From the NCBI GenBank assembly GCA_013396655.1, contig WBMV01006429.1:875116-939115 (forward strand): a stretch of DNA of 64,000 nucleotides, in the 5' to 3' direction. Shown piece by piece: positions 25,123 through 38,489 of the stretch (positions within the stretch are counted from its first letter, which is position 1; each line of letters starts with the position of its first letter). The notes below the pieces were generated by a model, which worked only from the letters and a program-made list of their open reading frames with translations, ran no database searches and was not told the origin of the DNA. The DNA is from Campylorhamphus procurvoides. Taxonomy: Eukaryota; Chordata; Aves; Passeriformes; Dendrocolaptidae. Position numbers and translations under genes: made by a program.

Positions 25123-26761
25123 GGTCACATGTATCTACAATTGCAATACAATTAAAATATACTCAGGCTGAGGAATGGTAATGAAAACATTTTCAACTGA
25201 CTTTTGGCTGGTAGAAATGGTAACTCAGTTCTTCATCCATGAACTCAAAGCTAAAGACTATTATTCCTTCCTTCTCACAGAACCTGAGAAGGAAATCACC
25301 TCCACCAACCCCCAGGGATGGAGAACTCGAAGCTCCAACCAGAGGCTCTTCCTGGTGAGCCCCAAAATCCCACCACAGGGCTCCTTCCCTTCCACAGCTT
25401 CCTGCTCTGTACTCCCAGTCAGCATTTGCAGGGTTGGACTCTGAGCAGCCAAAGGGATAAAAAGAAGGTGCTGAAACCTTCAGGCATCCATCGCTGTCCC
25501 TCAGGGTGTCCTGCTGCTGCTGAGCACCCAAGGCTGCTGCTCCTGCTCCCCTCTTCTTGCTGGACACTCAGGAGCAGTGTGTTCCTGGAGTGGCTTTGTG
25601 CCCATGAGTTGAGTGGCCAAAAAAACCCAAAACCAAACACTGTTTACACCAACCAACCCTTCCTGTTGATTAATTCTTCCACCAGACCTTTTCTTCTTTA
25701 AATCAAAATATTTTATCCAAGACATTCAAGTCACAAAAATGTAGTGCCCCCCAACAATACCAAATATACAATCACTTTCTTCCTTAGAAGTATTTGTGCC
25801 AAGGACTCCTGCACCCTTTTCCACCAGCCCACACAAGCACTATCTTGCTCCCGCAGGTGCCTGGGCACAGCCAGCAGAGCTGCACACAAACAGGAAGATT
25901 AGCAAGCTAAAACTGGCACCCCTTCAGATACAAAATGTCCTTTGTGTCCGGCCTTCCTGGGTCGCTTAAACCCCGACCTTGGCCTGCAGGACTTCTTAGA
26001 AACAGAGCCTTTTTCAAAACTCATTCAGCATTATTCCCTGGTGAGCTGCCAAAGACAGCACCACCACCCAGGTCCATCTATTGGCACAGTTTCTAGCAAG
26101 ACCCTTGCAATTCCCCAAATTGTACATTCTCTGGGGATGAAAAGGAAAACAAGTAGTACACCCAGGCTTTTTTTCCCCTGAAAATGTCCTCGCTGGAAAA
26201 CTATTGTGCTTGGAGCTGTGCCATTGAATTCATCAGAAGGGAGAATCTGTTTATTTGCACATCAAGTACATCATATTGTTTCTGGACATCAGTATGTAAA
26301 TTGTCAAGTATAAATTTATTTTTCCACTAGCTTAAGTTTTTCTCTGCTCTCTAATTACCATAATCCAAGAAATGTTTCAAAGAGCTCCATTTTAGCATGC
26401 TACATTCCCATACGATCAGAAAATCTTATTAGAAAAATCTCCTACTGGTATTGAGGATCTTATTTTTCAGCTGACTCAGAACCAACCTCCCCTTGGCTCC
26501 AAGAGGTATTTGACATCTCTCAAAATAAAATCTTTATTGGAAGAAAACCAATGATTAATGACTACTGGTCTTTCTCTACTGATGAAAACAGACACACATT
26601 CTTCTGGCAGTGGCACCGTTCCAGTGCTCAGATTAATCAATTCCTGCACAGTTCAGAAATGGTTCAACACAGCACAGTTATCAGTTTAAAACAATGTCCA
26701 TGAAGAGAAAGTCAGTAAAATCTGAACCCCAAAGAGACACAAGAAAACAAAGCCATCAGGA
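25123..26761. other. Unique non-coding sequence
   Basis: GC-richer at 25.3-25.6 kb, AT-rich at 26.2-26.5 kb. The AT-rich part (about 26230-26430) is free of repeats and rich in TAAT and TTTATTTGCA-type words, as in many conserved elements, but nothing specific can be claimed. No gene is seen. Confidence 0.55.
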
Positions 26762-26926
26762 GGGGTCCAAAACAAGGAACAATCACTTGACAGAGTTTAA
26801 GCAGCTTTTGGACAACACACTCAGACACATGGTGTGATTTTTGGGGTTGCCCTGTGGTGAGCCAGGAGATGGACTTGATCATCCTTGTGGGTCACTTCCA
26901 GCTCAGGCTGTTCTAAGATCCTGTGA
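26762..26926 (+). mobile_element. CR1 LINE, short 3' end of a different subfamily
   Basis: The sequence carries the CR1 3' pattern in which GGTGTGATTTTTGGGGTTG is followed by a GGACTTGATCATCCTTGTGG block and a TTCCAGCTCAGG stretch, ending in the tail-like TTCTAAGATCCTGTGA. This differs from the CR1 copies at 22.9 and 48.4 kb, so it represents another subfamily. Only about 165 bp remain, all within the last part of the element, and the copy is considerably diverged. Confidence 0.8.
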
Positions 26927-29172
26927 AAGAAGCAGCTCCTTATAAGAAGGTTCAGAAGAGCCTAATCCATGGGGCAGAAGACCTGACCGCGTCCACAGAG
27001 ATCCAGATTTACTCACTGCTGCCCTTCAGGAGCAACTTGCTCCAGGTCACAATGCTGTAGCCTTCAGCAAGACACTTCTTTCTGTGCCTTCACTCCTCAG
27101 AAGTGTTTTTCATTTGGTAAACAGTAATTTGTTCAGGACAAGGCGTACCTTCCTACGGTCTGGGTTAGTATCTCAGGCTCTACAGTCCTTAATTAAATGC
27201 TGCTGCTAATAATGAAAGGATACAGGCACAAGGAATGGACTTAATTTACTGCTCAGTTGTCCTGTTTCTTCAGTAATTGCACAAAAGCTTGAGGCTGTAC
27301 GTTCAGCTGAGGAAGACCCAGCTATCCCCAGACAAGGCACAAGTTTCTTCCAAAGTGTCATGTTTTACTACAGAAACAGTAAATAATTCATTTTGAAAAT
27401 AATCACAACAAACAGCTCCGTGTCCTTCTAATACTCCAAAGATGTGGGTCTTGTCTTCTCACAGAAAGAAAATTAGAGAACTCTGACACAATACGAGATT
27501 TTGCTTCAGAAAACAGATAAAATTCATGGAAGCACAAGGCCAGGATTGAGAGCTGTTTATATTTTAAAGCCCACACAATATTCTGCTTTCCTGCCCACAA
27601 AGCCAGACACTACAGCACTGGGGGAACACAAGAAGTCTCAGATGCAGTTTAGTGCAAATGGGATTTCTTGTGGCCTGTATGGGACAGGACAGTGGGGCAT
27701 CTATTAGGGAATCAAAACCTGCTTGTCAACAACAAAAGAGCAGCTAATAAGTCAGGATACAATGCTAAGGCTGGTGGGGAATCTGCTGTTGCATTTCATT
27801 GAAGGCTTTAGGCTTATCTGCAGCAGTGATCCATCAGATGAAAATGCACACTGCTTTTTTGGTGGTTTTCAACCTCAGAACCATAATGCTTTGTGGAGGA
27901 TTGCCCTCACATTCAAAATACAAAAATATTTCAAAGAAAAGAAATGAGAATATATTTAGGAAAGGTTTTCTTTCTGCGTGTAAGTTTAAAACTGAGTGTC
28001 AGAAATCATGGCATGCTTTGGAACAACTGATATCCCTGAGGCTCAGGAACACCAGCACTTGGGGGCTGAAGGATTATCTTTATAAGCAAAGTACCTATGC
28101 CAAGCCAATTTGGTATATTATAAAGTTGTTATGAAGCGTAACTACTACGCAGTACAAGTACAACCTGAAGCTATAAGAGAAAAAAACAGGGTTCATTTTT
28201 ATAATCAAAACCAAGGAGCAAATAATTTATTTTCCAGAGTTTTTCCCTACATAGTCCCAGTGACCGTAGGAAAGGCTTAATAGCCCAAAGATGCACATTA
28301 AAGGTAACTAAACCCAACTTCAGACCCAAATTTAACAGATTCTCACTTTAAGAGTGATTTTGCCACCACGTGAAGCAAAAGGAGGACAATTTCTTGACTA
28401 TTTTAGATTGCTGTCTGACATCACCTGCTAAAAATGCTGATGCAGAGGTAGAATTTCCCATTAAAGCCTAAGCGCAAGGACTCAGACTACATGTATGAGT
28501 TTGGGATGTTTTCTGGAACTTATGTCATACATTAGGGTTTGGCAGCAGCATTACTTCCCTCTCATTTTCTGTTGTTCATTAAAACATGTTGGGAACAGGG
28601 CTTAGGTCGTTCATGTCTCTACCACATAACTCTCTGCCTTAAATACTTCTGAGAAGGTGGGAAGTCGAAGGGAATTAAAGGAAAGGAAAACTCCAGTGAT
28701 GAGAATAAAAGAGTGCTTGGGGAAAACCATCCCTAAAGAACAGCCCAGTAGATGTGTCAGGTGTGCTGAGGACAGAAGGACAAACTGCTCCTCTTGGCCC
28801 TGAGTGTGTCTGTCTGTAGGGGAAGGGAGGCACAATAAAGAGGCCGAGCAGCAGATCTGGTGCCAATTCTTCGGGAGTTTCTGTCGACAACATCTGTGCT
28901 CATGTCAAGCACTCAGATGATATCAAGATAAACTGGGCTCTCCCACAAACAGCAGTTTGTAAAATCCAGAAAGGAAATCTGGAACAGGGCTGACAATCAG
29001 CATTAGAGCTTCTTTAATCACCCCAGCTCCAGAGCAAACCCTGCTTGCTATTTGCCCATTCCCGTGGCACAGCTGAGAGCTCAGCCCTGGCATGGAGGTG
29101 GAGCTGTGCTGTATTTCTGTCCTCAGCCTCCCAATGATGACAGCTCGAGACTGGTGCTTTTCTCTCCCTCAG

Positions 29173-29190
29173 ACCCACGATACCGTGGGT
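29173..29190. repeat. 7-bp perfect hairpin
   Basis: ACCCACG (29173-29179) pairs exactly with CGTGGGT (29184-29190) across the 4-nt loop ATAC. A second small hairpin (GTACCA/TGGTAC, 3-nt loop) lies at 29418-29432. Both are short enough to be chance. Confidence 0.6.
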
Positions 29191-31890
29191 AGGGATTTAT
29201 TCCTTTATAACCACTCAAGGCTGTGACCATCCCTGCAGCCCCCAGTGCCTGGAACAACCATCTCCAAGCCTTTTCCACACAGCCAACGTGTCCAGGCAGT
29301 TCTCAGGCACAGTTGCAGCAGTTCAAACGGATCATTATCCCCCTCAGCCAGCCCGACACGGATCATTCCCATGTAAAACTGTGAGGTAAAAAGTCACTCT
29401 GTTTATTTACAGACTTCGTACCAATGTGGTACAAATCAGCAAGGGGAAGGGGCACACAGCCCTAATTGCTCTGGGAATAGGCTGGTTTGCTTACTCCAAA
29501 GGAAAGCAGAGAATTTATTTAATGCAATAGGTCAGTTGTGCAGTACTGTGTCCCTGGGGAAAAATTCTTCTCTATCAACCAGCAACAAAAATAAATAGAT
29601 CATTCTGTCCAACAGTCACTTAAAAGTGCTGCAGCCCATCTGTAGATGAAAGTAGATTTTAGGAGAGTTACCCACAATAAATTAAACTCCAGCTTCTCAT
29701 TTAGTAAGTTATAGTCCCTCTACCACAACAAGATAATGGGAAATGAGACTACAAGAATGCACCATAAACCTAGAAAGACTTTTATCAAATCCTAAATTAT
29801 AAGGAGTATCTTCAAGCTGCATCTCACTACATCATTAAAGTAAGCATTCAATACTTTAATGCCTAAAAGCCATCCGTCAAACCTGTGTTTCTGCTTAGGA
29901 AATGCAAGCAGTATCAATCTGATTCTTTAAATTAGAGGTACTAAAAAAACATCCGCACTGAACTAAAAAATAGCCCCAAACTACTTATTGGAAATGCTTG
30001 TTATGTTTTACAGCACTGGACAGAGATTGAGATATTCAAGCCAACCCTGACTCACAAAGAGCCCGCTTAAAATTTATGGATAAATTTCAACTTGTTCATA
30101 AGAGAATGCATTATTTAATGTCACTAGGAAAACATTATTAGAATATGTTTCTTTTATTGATGAAATACGAGTAGAAACACACTAAGGGAACTGATACAGA
30201 GACACACAAAGACCTACATTGTTCCTTCCAGGGGTAACTTCTGAAAGCACAAATGAAAACTCTTGGTTGCTCTGAGCTTCAGAAGCAACCCAAAGACAAA
30301 AAAAGTCCTGATGTTTGTATCTTTCCCATCAAAACCCAAATAGAACAGCTCTCCTGTGCTTTGCCATTGATGCCTCACAGCTTTCAAAAGCCTGCTAGAT
30401 TTTAGGGAAAGCAGATGAAGCCCAAGAGACAGGACCTGGGAGTCCCGATAATCCACAGGAAAGGAGATAAGCGGGTCCAACCTGGACCCCCTTGAGAAGA
30501 AAACAAGAGGAAAGCCTCCTTCAACACCACTCCCCAGATCACACGCTGCTCCCTTTACCGTCACAGTGCCCTGGCAACAAGAGGTTTCAGTGAAACAAAA
30601 CACTGGAAATGCAGCAGTTTTTAAGGCACTTTCTTCCTGGAGCTGGAGAGGGAGAAAGGGCAGAAGCAGAGAGGCCATGCTGAACGGAGCAGCTCCTGGA
30701 TCCCTCCTGCCTGGAGTCCCCAAGTCCTGCAGGGATCGCCCTAAATCCCCACCCAGTGGTAACAGCCACTTCACAATCAACACCACTTTCAACAGGAGTC
30801 AGACAAGCCCACAGAGGGACACAGGATGGAAGGCTTACAGGAATGATCAGCACATCTTTTCTGATTACATCAATTTTTTAGTTTCATGGTAAGGGCAGGG
30901 AGAGAGGGCTGGAGATGACACTCCATCCTAAAGGGAAAACTAAGGCACAGAGGCTTGTCCAGCTAAAGCATACACTCATAAATCCATGGGCAGGATCCCA
31001 GGAATTCTCAGTGATGTTTATTATTCTCTGAATGCTTTCTAATGAATTCCCTCTTTAGTACAAAGCCAGCCTGATCCAACTGTACATATTTACTTAGCAT
31101 TCCCTCAAGTGGCTTACAGACTGGCTCAAAAAAAAAAATCCCTTGGTGCTTTTTCAAGAAAAGCTGGATTCCCTGGTTGGATGCAATGGCAGATTTCTTT
31201 TCATTGCACTCCCGATGGTCCTGGATGCTGAAACCAACATCCACCAGACTCACAGGTTTGAGGACAGTCCATCCACCCAGCCAAACCATGACAGAGTTGA
31301 TACCCTGAGGCAGAGATTGCCAAACTTAAGGGTAAAAAACCCCTTTGCATTGTCTCCAAAGAAAAAAGCATGTGCTCTCAGACCCCTCAGTTGTAGAGCA
31401 CCTCACCCCTAAGCCAGCAGAGCTTCTTCCCCTCCAGTGTGTATTTTGTTGGTAGCTTCTACAGCAGGACTTACCCTTCTATTCCCTCAACTGCATCAGC
31501 TGGACAGCAAATCAAAGGAGAAACCCAAACCTGAATACACTGACAAGTTTGACAGAAGCACCTGGCTCTGGTACATGGTTTTAACCTGTAAAACTGTAAC
31601 TACACCCAGTTCCTCACATGAGACAAACAAACTTCGCAGTTTGTGGGGGTGTTTTGAGGTCCCTGGGCTGACTCAAAGCCTGTTGCTGCAGAAAACCCTC
31701 CCCAGGAGGTCCCAGCTCATCAGCCCTGAGGCAGATGGAGCCAGAGAGGAGCAGGGTGAGAGAAATGGGTGGTGGAAGACACCTAACAGTGGGAGATACA
31801 CACAAAAGAGGACACTGTCAGGAGTCAAGAATAATTACCATTAAAATGCAAATAGCAATATAAACATGAAAACAAGGAGTTTTAATTTGC

Positions 31891-31936
31891 CTTTTTCCCC
31901 CCCTTTATAACACTTTTTTATTTTTTCCCCTCCTAG
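31891..31936 (+). other. Polypyrimidine tract ending in TAG (acceptor-like)
   Basis: A 46-nt T/C-rich tract ends in CCTCCTAG at 31936, a good match to a vertebrate 3' splice site. The following sequence is open for 32 codons in one frame, to a TGA at 32034-32036. The predicted residues match no family I recognise and no matching donor is evident, so this may be only low-complexity sequence. Confidence 0.15.
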
Positions 31937-34619
31937 ATACCACACCCCAGAAATAATGCTGGGAATGATTAAAACCAATAAAAATCTCCTCCAGAACTTC
32001 AGAAAGGGTCAGCCACCCACCTCACGGCACTGCTGATAGATGCCTCAAAAAAAAAAACAACCCAAAAAACCCCAAAGCAAACCCCCTCAGTTCAACAACA
32101 CTCCTGGAAAAGCCAGACCATGTGTTGTTCACCTCAGGGTGAAGAAGACAGGAAGCCTCAGCTATTTAACAGACTCAAAAATTTGGATGAGGATCCTCAG
32201 TGCCACATGTGGCAGCAAGGGTTACTTCACTCGAGCTAAAACAATGTGGTAGGAGCTTCCCCCACCCAGCATTACTTAATGGATGAATCAAGGAGAGCAA
32301 CCCTGAAGGGCAAACTTCTCTTAACCCTGCAAAAGGCATGTTAAATAAGTAGTACAACACTTCTGGGATGCATTCAGCATGTCCTGGCCTCGGGCCCAGG
32401 AACATAAATCTATTCCTTACACTGGATTGAGTTTGCTTCAGTCTTTCCATTGGATGCAGTCCAAAGCCCTGTCCATCCCAACAGCAGCATCTCCACACCC
32501 CTCCATCCCTCCTCGTGGTTTTCAAGAGTCTGGTCAGCTACATCTTCCTGATTGCCCCCGAGCTTGTCACACCCAGTTAGGAACTCAGGAGGCATTGCCA
32601 CCACCAGTTCAGGGAACCTGGGCTGTTCTCACATGTGGGGACTGTTCAGAACATTCTTAGCAAGAAGGAAACCTCTCCAGCCCATGACACCATCAATTAC
32701 ACTCAACAGCAGTGGCAGTGAGGGATAAAAAATAGATTTCTCAGGGGAAGAGGAGTCTGAACTCACGTTCGTGCAGACAGGCTCATCATCCCCTTTCCTT
32801 GGGTTTCTTATTATAGGAGAAAAATATAAGCAAGATCCCAGAGGTTCAAAAGACAAAATGCCAGTGTCAGATGATTCATGACCGCCCAGTTCCTCTGCAT
32901 TTCCAGAGCGACAAAGTAAAATAAATGAAACCCAGCTGACTAAAACAAGCCGTCCTAATTCACGGATGAACCAGGAGAATCAAAAGCGTATGACAGTGTT
33001 AGCAGGAAGGCCTTCCCTTACATGCAAACAGCCCTCACTGTGTAAATGGCCAATTAATTTATGGGAGCCAGATGGGGCTGTTTGGGGCTGTTGTTTACCT
33101 TACTGCTCTGCCCTTGGATGGATTGATAGATGTCACCATTTTTCAGCAGTGAGGGAGCAGCAGGGCCACTGCCTCCCAAGCACAAAGCCCTTGCTATCCC
33201 AACCCTGGTAATTTTCCTTCTCCACAAACTACAAGTCTCCTGTTTCCAGACTTGGTTTGTAGTGAAACATGGTTCCCTCAGTAAATGAAATGAAAGATGA
33301 GCCTCCTGCTTTTAACAAATTCTTGTAGAGAAGCAAAGCCAGACTCTCCCCATATCAGCTGGTTCCTGGCAGGCACCACAGAGCTCCAGCACTGCTGATG
33401 CAAAATTTCACAGGAAAAAAGCTCCCCCTCAACATATTGCTTATTAATATTTAATAACAACCAAAATGAGGAAAAAAGAATTTAACAGACATTAGCTATA
33501 GCTGTATCACAGTATCAAGATAATAAATAAGTTTTTCTTTAAAGAAGATAGGTCACAGTTTTGCAGAATCAGAACCCAGTTTTATATTTGCAGTAGCCTA
33601 TAAAGCAAAATCTAAGCCTAAAGACAACTACAGAAATACAGGGGTTGACAGCAGAGAGAGATCAAACTGTTCTGAACTCCTTGGTGCACTATTTAAATCC
33701 ATAGGTAAATATAATCCATATGATAAACAAAAGGAAAAAGAGAAGCAGCTAAAGGTAGAAACTAGTTAAAGAGATACAATGACAGGGTCCATATATCCTG
33801 TGCTAACCAATTTTAGCAGCTACTCAGCAGCTTGATATGCAAAATGAATTTATGAGAGAAGTTGAGTTGCCACAAACACCAACATCCTTGTGCTCTGTCA
33901 TGGTTAACACACACTGCCAGCTGCTCCCTGCGTGCTCTCACACAGCGATGCAGAAAACAAGAGTTCAGGACAGGGAAAATACATCTCACATCCACCAAAC
34001 CAGATGGGAGATATCCCATCAGTGGTGGTGTACCCAAAAAACACATCTGCAGTAGATTTCCAAACCAATGTGCTGCTCCAACCTACACTGCAGTGTCCTT
34101 TGTGCCAGCCCCATCCCTGCTGGTTACCTCCCCTCCCTGATGTGGAGCAAGCTGGAATGCCCACGGTCCTGAACCAGTCAAACACAGCAAGGTCTCCCTC
34201 CAAGAGGCTCTGCACCCTCCTTCCCCTATTTTAATTTTTCTTAGAATAAAGAGAGAGAAAGGAGCATTGAAGATCATGCTTTCTCTAGCATGGGGTGCTT
34301 TTTGGTTGTTGTTTTGTGGGTTTTTTTCAAATACTCTTTTTTGTTTGTATACTGATGTTATCTATAACAGTGCTACAACAGATTCTGACTGCAGATGCCT
34401 TTGCAGTTGTCAAAACACCCACTTTGAAGCACGCAGCAAGGCAGGCTGTTTGGCACCTCCACATCATGCCTGGAATCTTAACAAATACTTCAGGACACTG
34501 AAGCCCTGGATCTGGAGCCCCCCCAGAACACTACAAAGTAATTTACCACCACACATGCCAGTGAACAGCAAAGGGAATCTCTCTTCAAAAGCCCGAGCTT
34601 GTAATTTATTTCCTTGATT

Positions 34620-34990
34620 ATTTCATTTTCGCCACTGGTCTGTGTAACAAAACAGTGTTATTCACAGCCAAATTGTGAGGCTTTCAGGTCAGATAAAGCT
34701 TCTATTGCTTCTAATCTGCTCAGAGTAAGAGCTGATAAATTGAACAGAAATGAGAATTGAGCCTAACTAATAAAGGAGCACTTGATAACACGAGCTCTAT
34801 TAATCTGAGCAATGTTTCCACTTAAGATAAGACAGGGACCTAAACCTTAGTATAACTTTATATACCTGTTCACTTAAGTGACATTCATTGGGATTAACAC
34901 AAATAGCTTAATTTCTTTGTCTGATCAGAGTATGATTTAACACTATTTAATAGTCAGAGTGGCTGCCCAGTCAGTGCAAAGCACCAACTG
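34620..34990. promoter_or_regulatory. Candidate enhancer with GATA and NK2-like sites
   Basis: Four GATA-factor cores lie within 140 bp: AGATAA at 34691-34696, TGATAA at 34733-34738 and 34783-34788, and AGATAAG at 34825-34831. The last overlaps CACTTAAG (34819-34826), the half-site used by NK2-class homeodomain factors. Forty bases on, TCACTTAAGTGA (34870-34881) is a perfect 12-bp palindrome holding two opposed NK2-like half-sites. GGATTA (34891-34896), a bicoid/OTX-type core, follows. The stretch is AT-rich and free of repeats. GATA and NK2 factors are known to act together in heart and gut enhancers. Assigning this sequence to such a role is inference only. Confidence 0.3.
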
Positions 34991-35373
34991 CTAAGAGAAG
35001 GAAAGCTGTGTTTATTTCCCACAGTCTTCCAGGTTTAAAGATCAATATTATATATTTTCCTCTACAGATTTTCATCTGTTCTGTCTTCAGTTTGAAGTGT
35101 TCTCAGCAGTGAACATCTGTTAGAAAATCTCTTACAAAACCCCACTTAGTCTATGGCCCTTTAATCAAAGAAGGGTGAGGGTATTAAGAATTTAAAATAA
35201 TATATCCAAGTTTAAAAACAAATACATGTGTTTTCTATTTGAGAATGTGTGTTATTACTTTCACATTCTGACCTGTTAAGTACACATGCTCTACCACAAG
35301 TCTCTCTGGAATTTTGGCAAGAACCAGCATTTATTTAATAAAAGGCCTTATTAATCGTAGGGCTGTATCGTTG

Positions 35374-35432
35374 ATACTTTGCATTTACACAGCACATTAC
35401 ATTTTCAAAGCACTCCAATGTTAAATAATTCA
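35374..35432. repeat. Possible ancient amniote repeat remnant
   Basis: The words GCATTTACACAGCAC, TTTTCAAAGCACT and AATGTTAAATAATTCA occur in the order seen in a widespread, very old vertebrate interspersed repeat (a tttcaaagcactttacaaa-type pattern). The match is from memory and short. I cannot name the family or be sure of the ends. Confidence 0.25.
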
Positions 35433-36414
35433 AACAGCCTGTATATTTGCATAGATGGATGCACACAATTGTAAAGGAAATTATGAAGTGTGTTCACATA
35501 TTTCTATATGAAAGAAGTCATGAAAACTAAGTTCTTGAGTAAATTGAAGATGGTTCACTATTTTTGGCACCACATTATGAGACAAAGCCTCAAAGCAAAG
35601 CAAAATTATTCCAGCATGTTTGATAAGGATTTCAGAGTGGGATTTCTCTCACCTGCCTTGCCTTGGCTTTGAAGCAGAGTTTTCCATCAGAATTGCTCAT
35701 TCCAACCCCTCTACAGTCCAAAGAAAGGATTTGTCACAACTCTTTCTCTTGGTGACCACAGGCTTTTAACCAGCTCTGTCTTGTGGACTCACACCCAGCC
35801 AACAGGTACATTTTGCCCCTCAACAGTGTGTACATTTGGGCAGATAAATTCAGCTCAGTGTCTGCCCAAGTCCTGGGTCAACATAAGAGACAACCATTTG
35901 TCCTGCTACATGTTTGTTTTTTAATTAAAGCCAGGAAATCTCACCTGAAGCTTCCTTAATTTGAAGCATTTTTCTATTTTGTAAAGAAAAAAACTTAAAT
36001 AAAAATCAACCAGCAAAATCAATTGGAGAGCTCTGCTATTTCCTGGGTTTGGGTTGCAGAGCCACACAAAAATAGCTTCAACAAAACTCAGCTCATGGAC
36101 ATGTTTCAAAAAAAAGAAGTCCAGTGAATACCCAAACCAACCACCTCAAAAATTTGCTAATGAAAGGTTTTTACTGACAGACAGCTCCTCTTTCAGTGCT
36201 GCCCACCTGTGCAGGCTGTGCTGGGAGCAAGGTGCTTACTCTCCAAGCTGCTGCCCAGCTGTGCAGGGATTTGCCTGGGCAAACACTCACATGCCATCAC
36301 AACACAGGGCCTGCCAAAGCCACAAGTGCTGCTTTCTCTGCGGTGGTTAATGCTGCATGCCATGGGTATGAGCAGCTTTCTGTGCACAACTGAGCTGGGG
36401 ATGAGAGTGTTCCA

Positions 36415-36453
36415 CAGCTCTGCTCTTGTCAGCTCTGTGTTGTCAGCTCTGCT
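36415..36453. repeat. Short imperfect tandem repeat
   Basis: The word CAGCTCTG recurs at 36415, 36430 and 36444, with 14-15-bp spacing and similar intervening sequence, giving nearly three copies of a short unit. Confidence 0.75.
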
Positions 36454-36606
36454 GACGCACATGACAACATTAGGAAGAAGTTGAAACATGAACATGTGTG
36501 GGATGACTCTCCTCTTCATCCTAACCCATGTCCAGCAGCAGGGATAGGGAGGATGGTTCTCCCGGATGGTTGAGAAGATCATCTCTTGTGCACTTAGTCC
36601 TGTGAG

Positions 36607-36620
36607 TCCCCAGGGGGCAG
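36607..36620 (+). promoter_or_regulatory. CTCF-like motif (weak)
   Basis: TCCCCAGGGGGCAG matches the CTCF core consensus CCASYAGRKGGCRS at 12 of 14 positions, including the AGGGGGC centre. A single motif match is weak evidence of occupancy. A poly-G run of eight lies about 20 bp downstream. Confidence 0.25.
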
Positions 36621-38489
36621 GGAACAACTATAGGAACTGTGAGGGGGGGGACTGTGCTTGCACTCTTTTCCTGGCCAAAATGTGCCAACCAGAACAGCCA
36701 GGGGACTCCTCCTGCTCTTGGGCAGGTACTTGAAAAAACACACAAGAACTGTATGTTCAAGGTTCAAGGGTTCCTTGCTGTCCCCATAAACTTCCACCAT
36801 CCTTTTCACCCTCCTCTGCACATGTCCAAGGTCCTCTCTCCTTCTGGAGACAGGAGAAAACACAGACTGTGTCAAGATGTAGGTGAGGCCTTAGTGTCTC
36901 TTGTCTCTCCCAATCATTGCTCACTCATCTCCCCCACACACGACTATTTATCCGCACCACATTTCGTCTCTCATTTTACCGCCTGGCACTGCAGCAGCTG
37001 TTGGGTAATTACAACACAGACACACCACATGTATCTTGTCATTAGAAAATAACCCCCAAAACCCCCACATAGCAGAGCAAAACCCCAACCCAACCACACC
37101 CAAGTTCTTCACAGCACATGTTCAGCTCTGACCTAAGGAAAGCTCCAGGCAGATGTGTCCTGCTGGCTTGTCCACCTTTCAAGTCACCATGACAGCTGTA
37201 TCTAAGACATTTAGGGAGGCTGAGGAAAACAAAGGAGGGACCAAGACTTACCAGCCCCATGCATTTCACACACATACTTTACCAAAAGCACAAATGAAAG
37301 AAATTGCAATTCGGGAGTGATGTTCAAAGTTGTCTACACAAAAGTTCACTCCTAGATTCGTAAATGTCATTGAGAATTTGTATCTGATTCTGGACACGCC
37401 ACTCCTGTATCTATCAAAAAAAATGTGCATTTATATGTTTTTAAAAAATGAGAACATTCCAACTGAGGAACACAACAAATAATTAGTTAATTACAATATA
37501 ATAAATCAAGTTCATGGCACTTCTCCCTTTCTTCAAAGTCCACAACTGGATTATGTCCAACCAATACAACCTTGAAGACGTTTAAGTCTCTTCTCCCTTC
37601 TTTTTTCCAAGAAAAGCACACTCATCTTTCATCTCTACCACACAGTTTGTCCACTTCACACTGCAGGATTACAGTGGTTTACACCACCAAGGGATCTCTA
37701 ACCTCCATTTTTCACAGTTTATCATCACAAGAGCTCAAAGCAGCTCGCTTTCTATGCAAGTCCACAGACCTCATTTCTCAATGGGGACATGAAAGTGCAC
37801 TTCAGAGCAACAACATTCCTGCTCAAACCCTAACACATGAATATTTGCAGAAGGCTTTAAACCATGCAGTTGAATCTTGTTCTCAATTAGAAACAGTGTC
37901 CTGGGTACATAAACATACATCTCAAAGCATTTCTATTTCTTTCCTTAAAATAAAAAACCCAACCAAACCCCCCACCCCCAAAACAGTTTCCCAGACTCCC
38001 TAACCTTTGGGTAACTAAAAAGTACCCTGATATGCTGCTGGTATTTATCATGGAGACACAAGTCTGAGAGCTTCCCCACACAACATCCCAGGGTGCTGCT
38101 GCAGTCCTGCCATGCAGAGCACAGCCCCAAGGGAGGGGCAGTCAGACTGAGCTTTGCAACACTCATTGACCCCAAGTCCTCAAGTCATATCATCATCATT
38201 TTCTCTTTTATGGAGGCATGCGAGGATGTTAGTATATACCAAAACCTCCCTAATTACTGTGGTTTCCCTTTGGATAATAATCAGAAAAATATACGACTCC
38301 ATGAAATCTAAATGGTAAACAACATGTAAAAGGGGGGAAAAACTGGGAAAAGCACTCATATTCTTGCTCTTATTTGTATATGTAAGAGCTTTCTTCTGGA
38401 ACCAGAGCCTGGTGCAATTCCATGTTTACACTGCTTATGAAATTCAAGTACAGAGAGAACATATGATGGGACAGATTCCTTTAAAGATT

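Larger units (their letters stand above)
26927..34619. other. Unique non-coding sequence
   Basis: No gene or transposon is recognised. Two short perfect hairpins are visible near 29.2-29.4 kb. The sequence includes an A run of 11 (31128-31138), a long T/C-rich tract (31891-31936) and an A/C-rich stretch (about 32046-32090). Open frames such as the 192-codon minus-strand frame at 30792-30214 resemble no known protein. Confidence 0.6.

Noticed and set aside
30214..30792. 192-codon minus-strand open frame
   Set aside because: No recognisable family and overlapping frames on the other strand. Probably chance.
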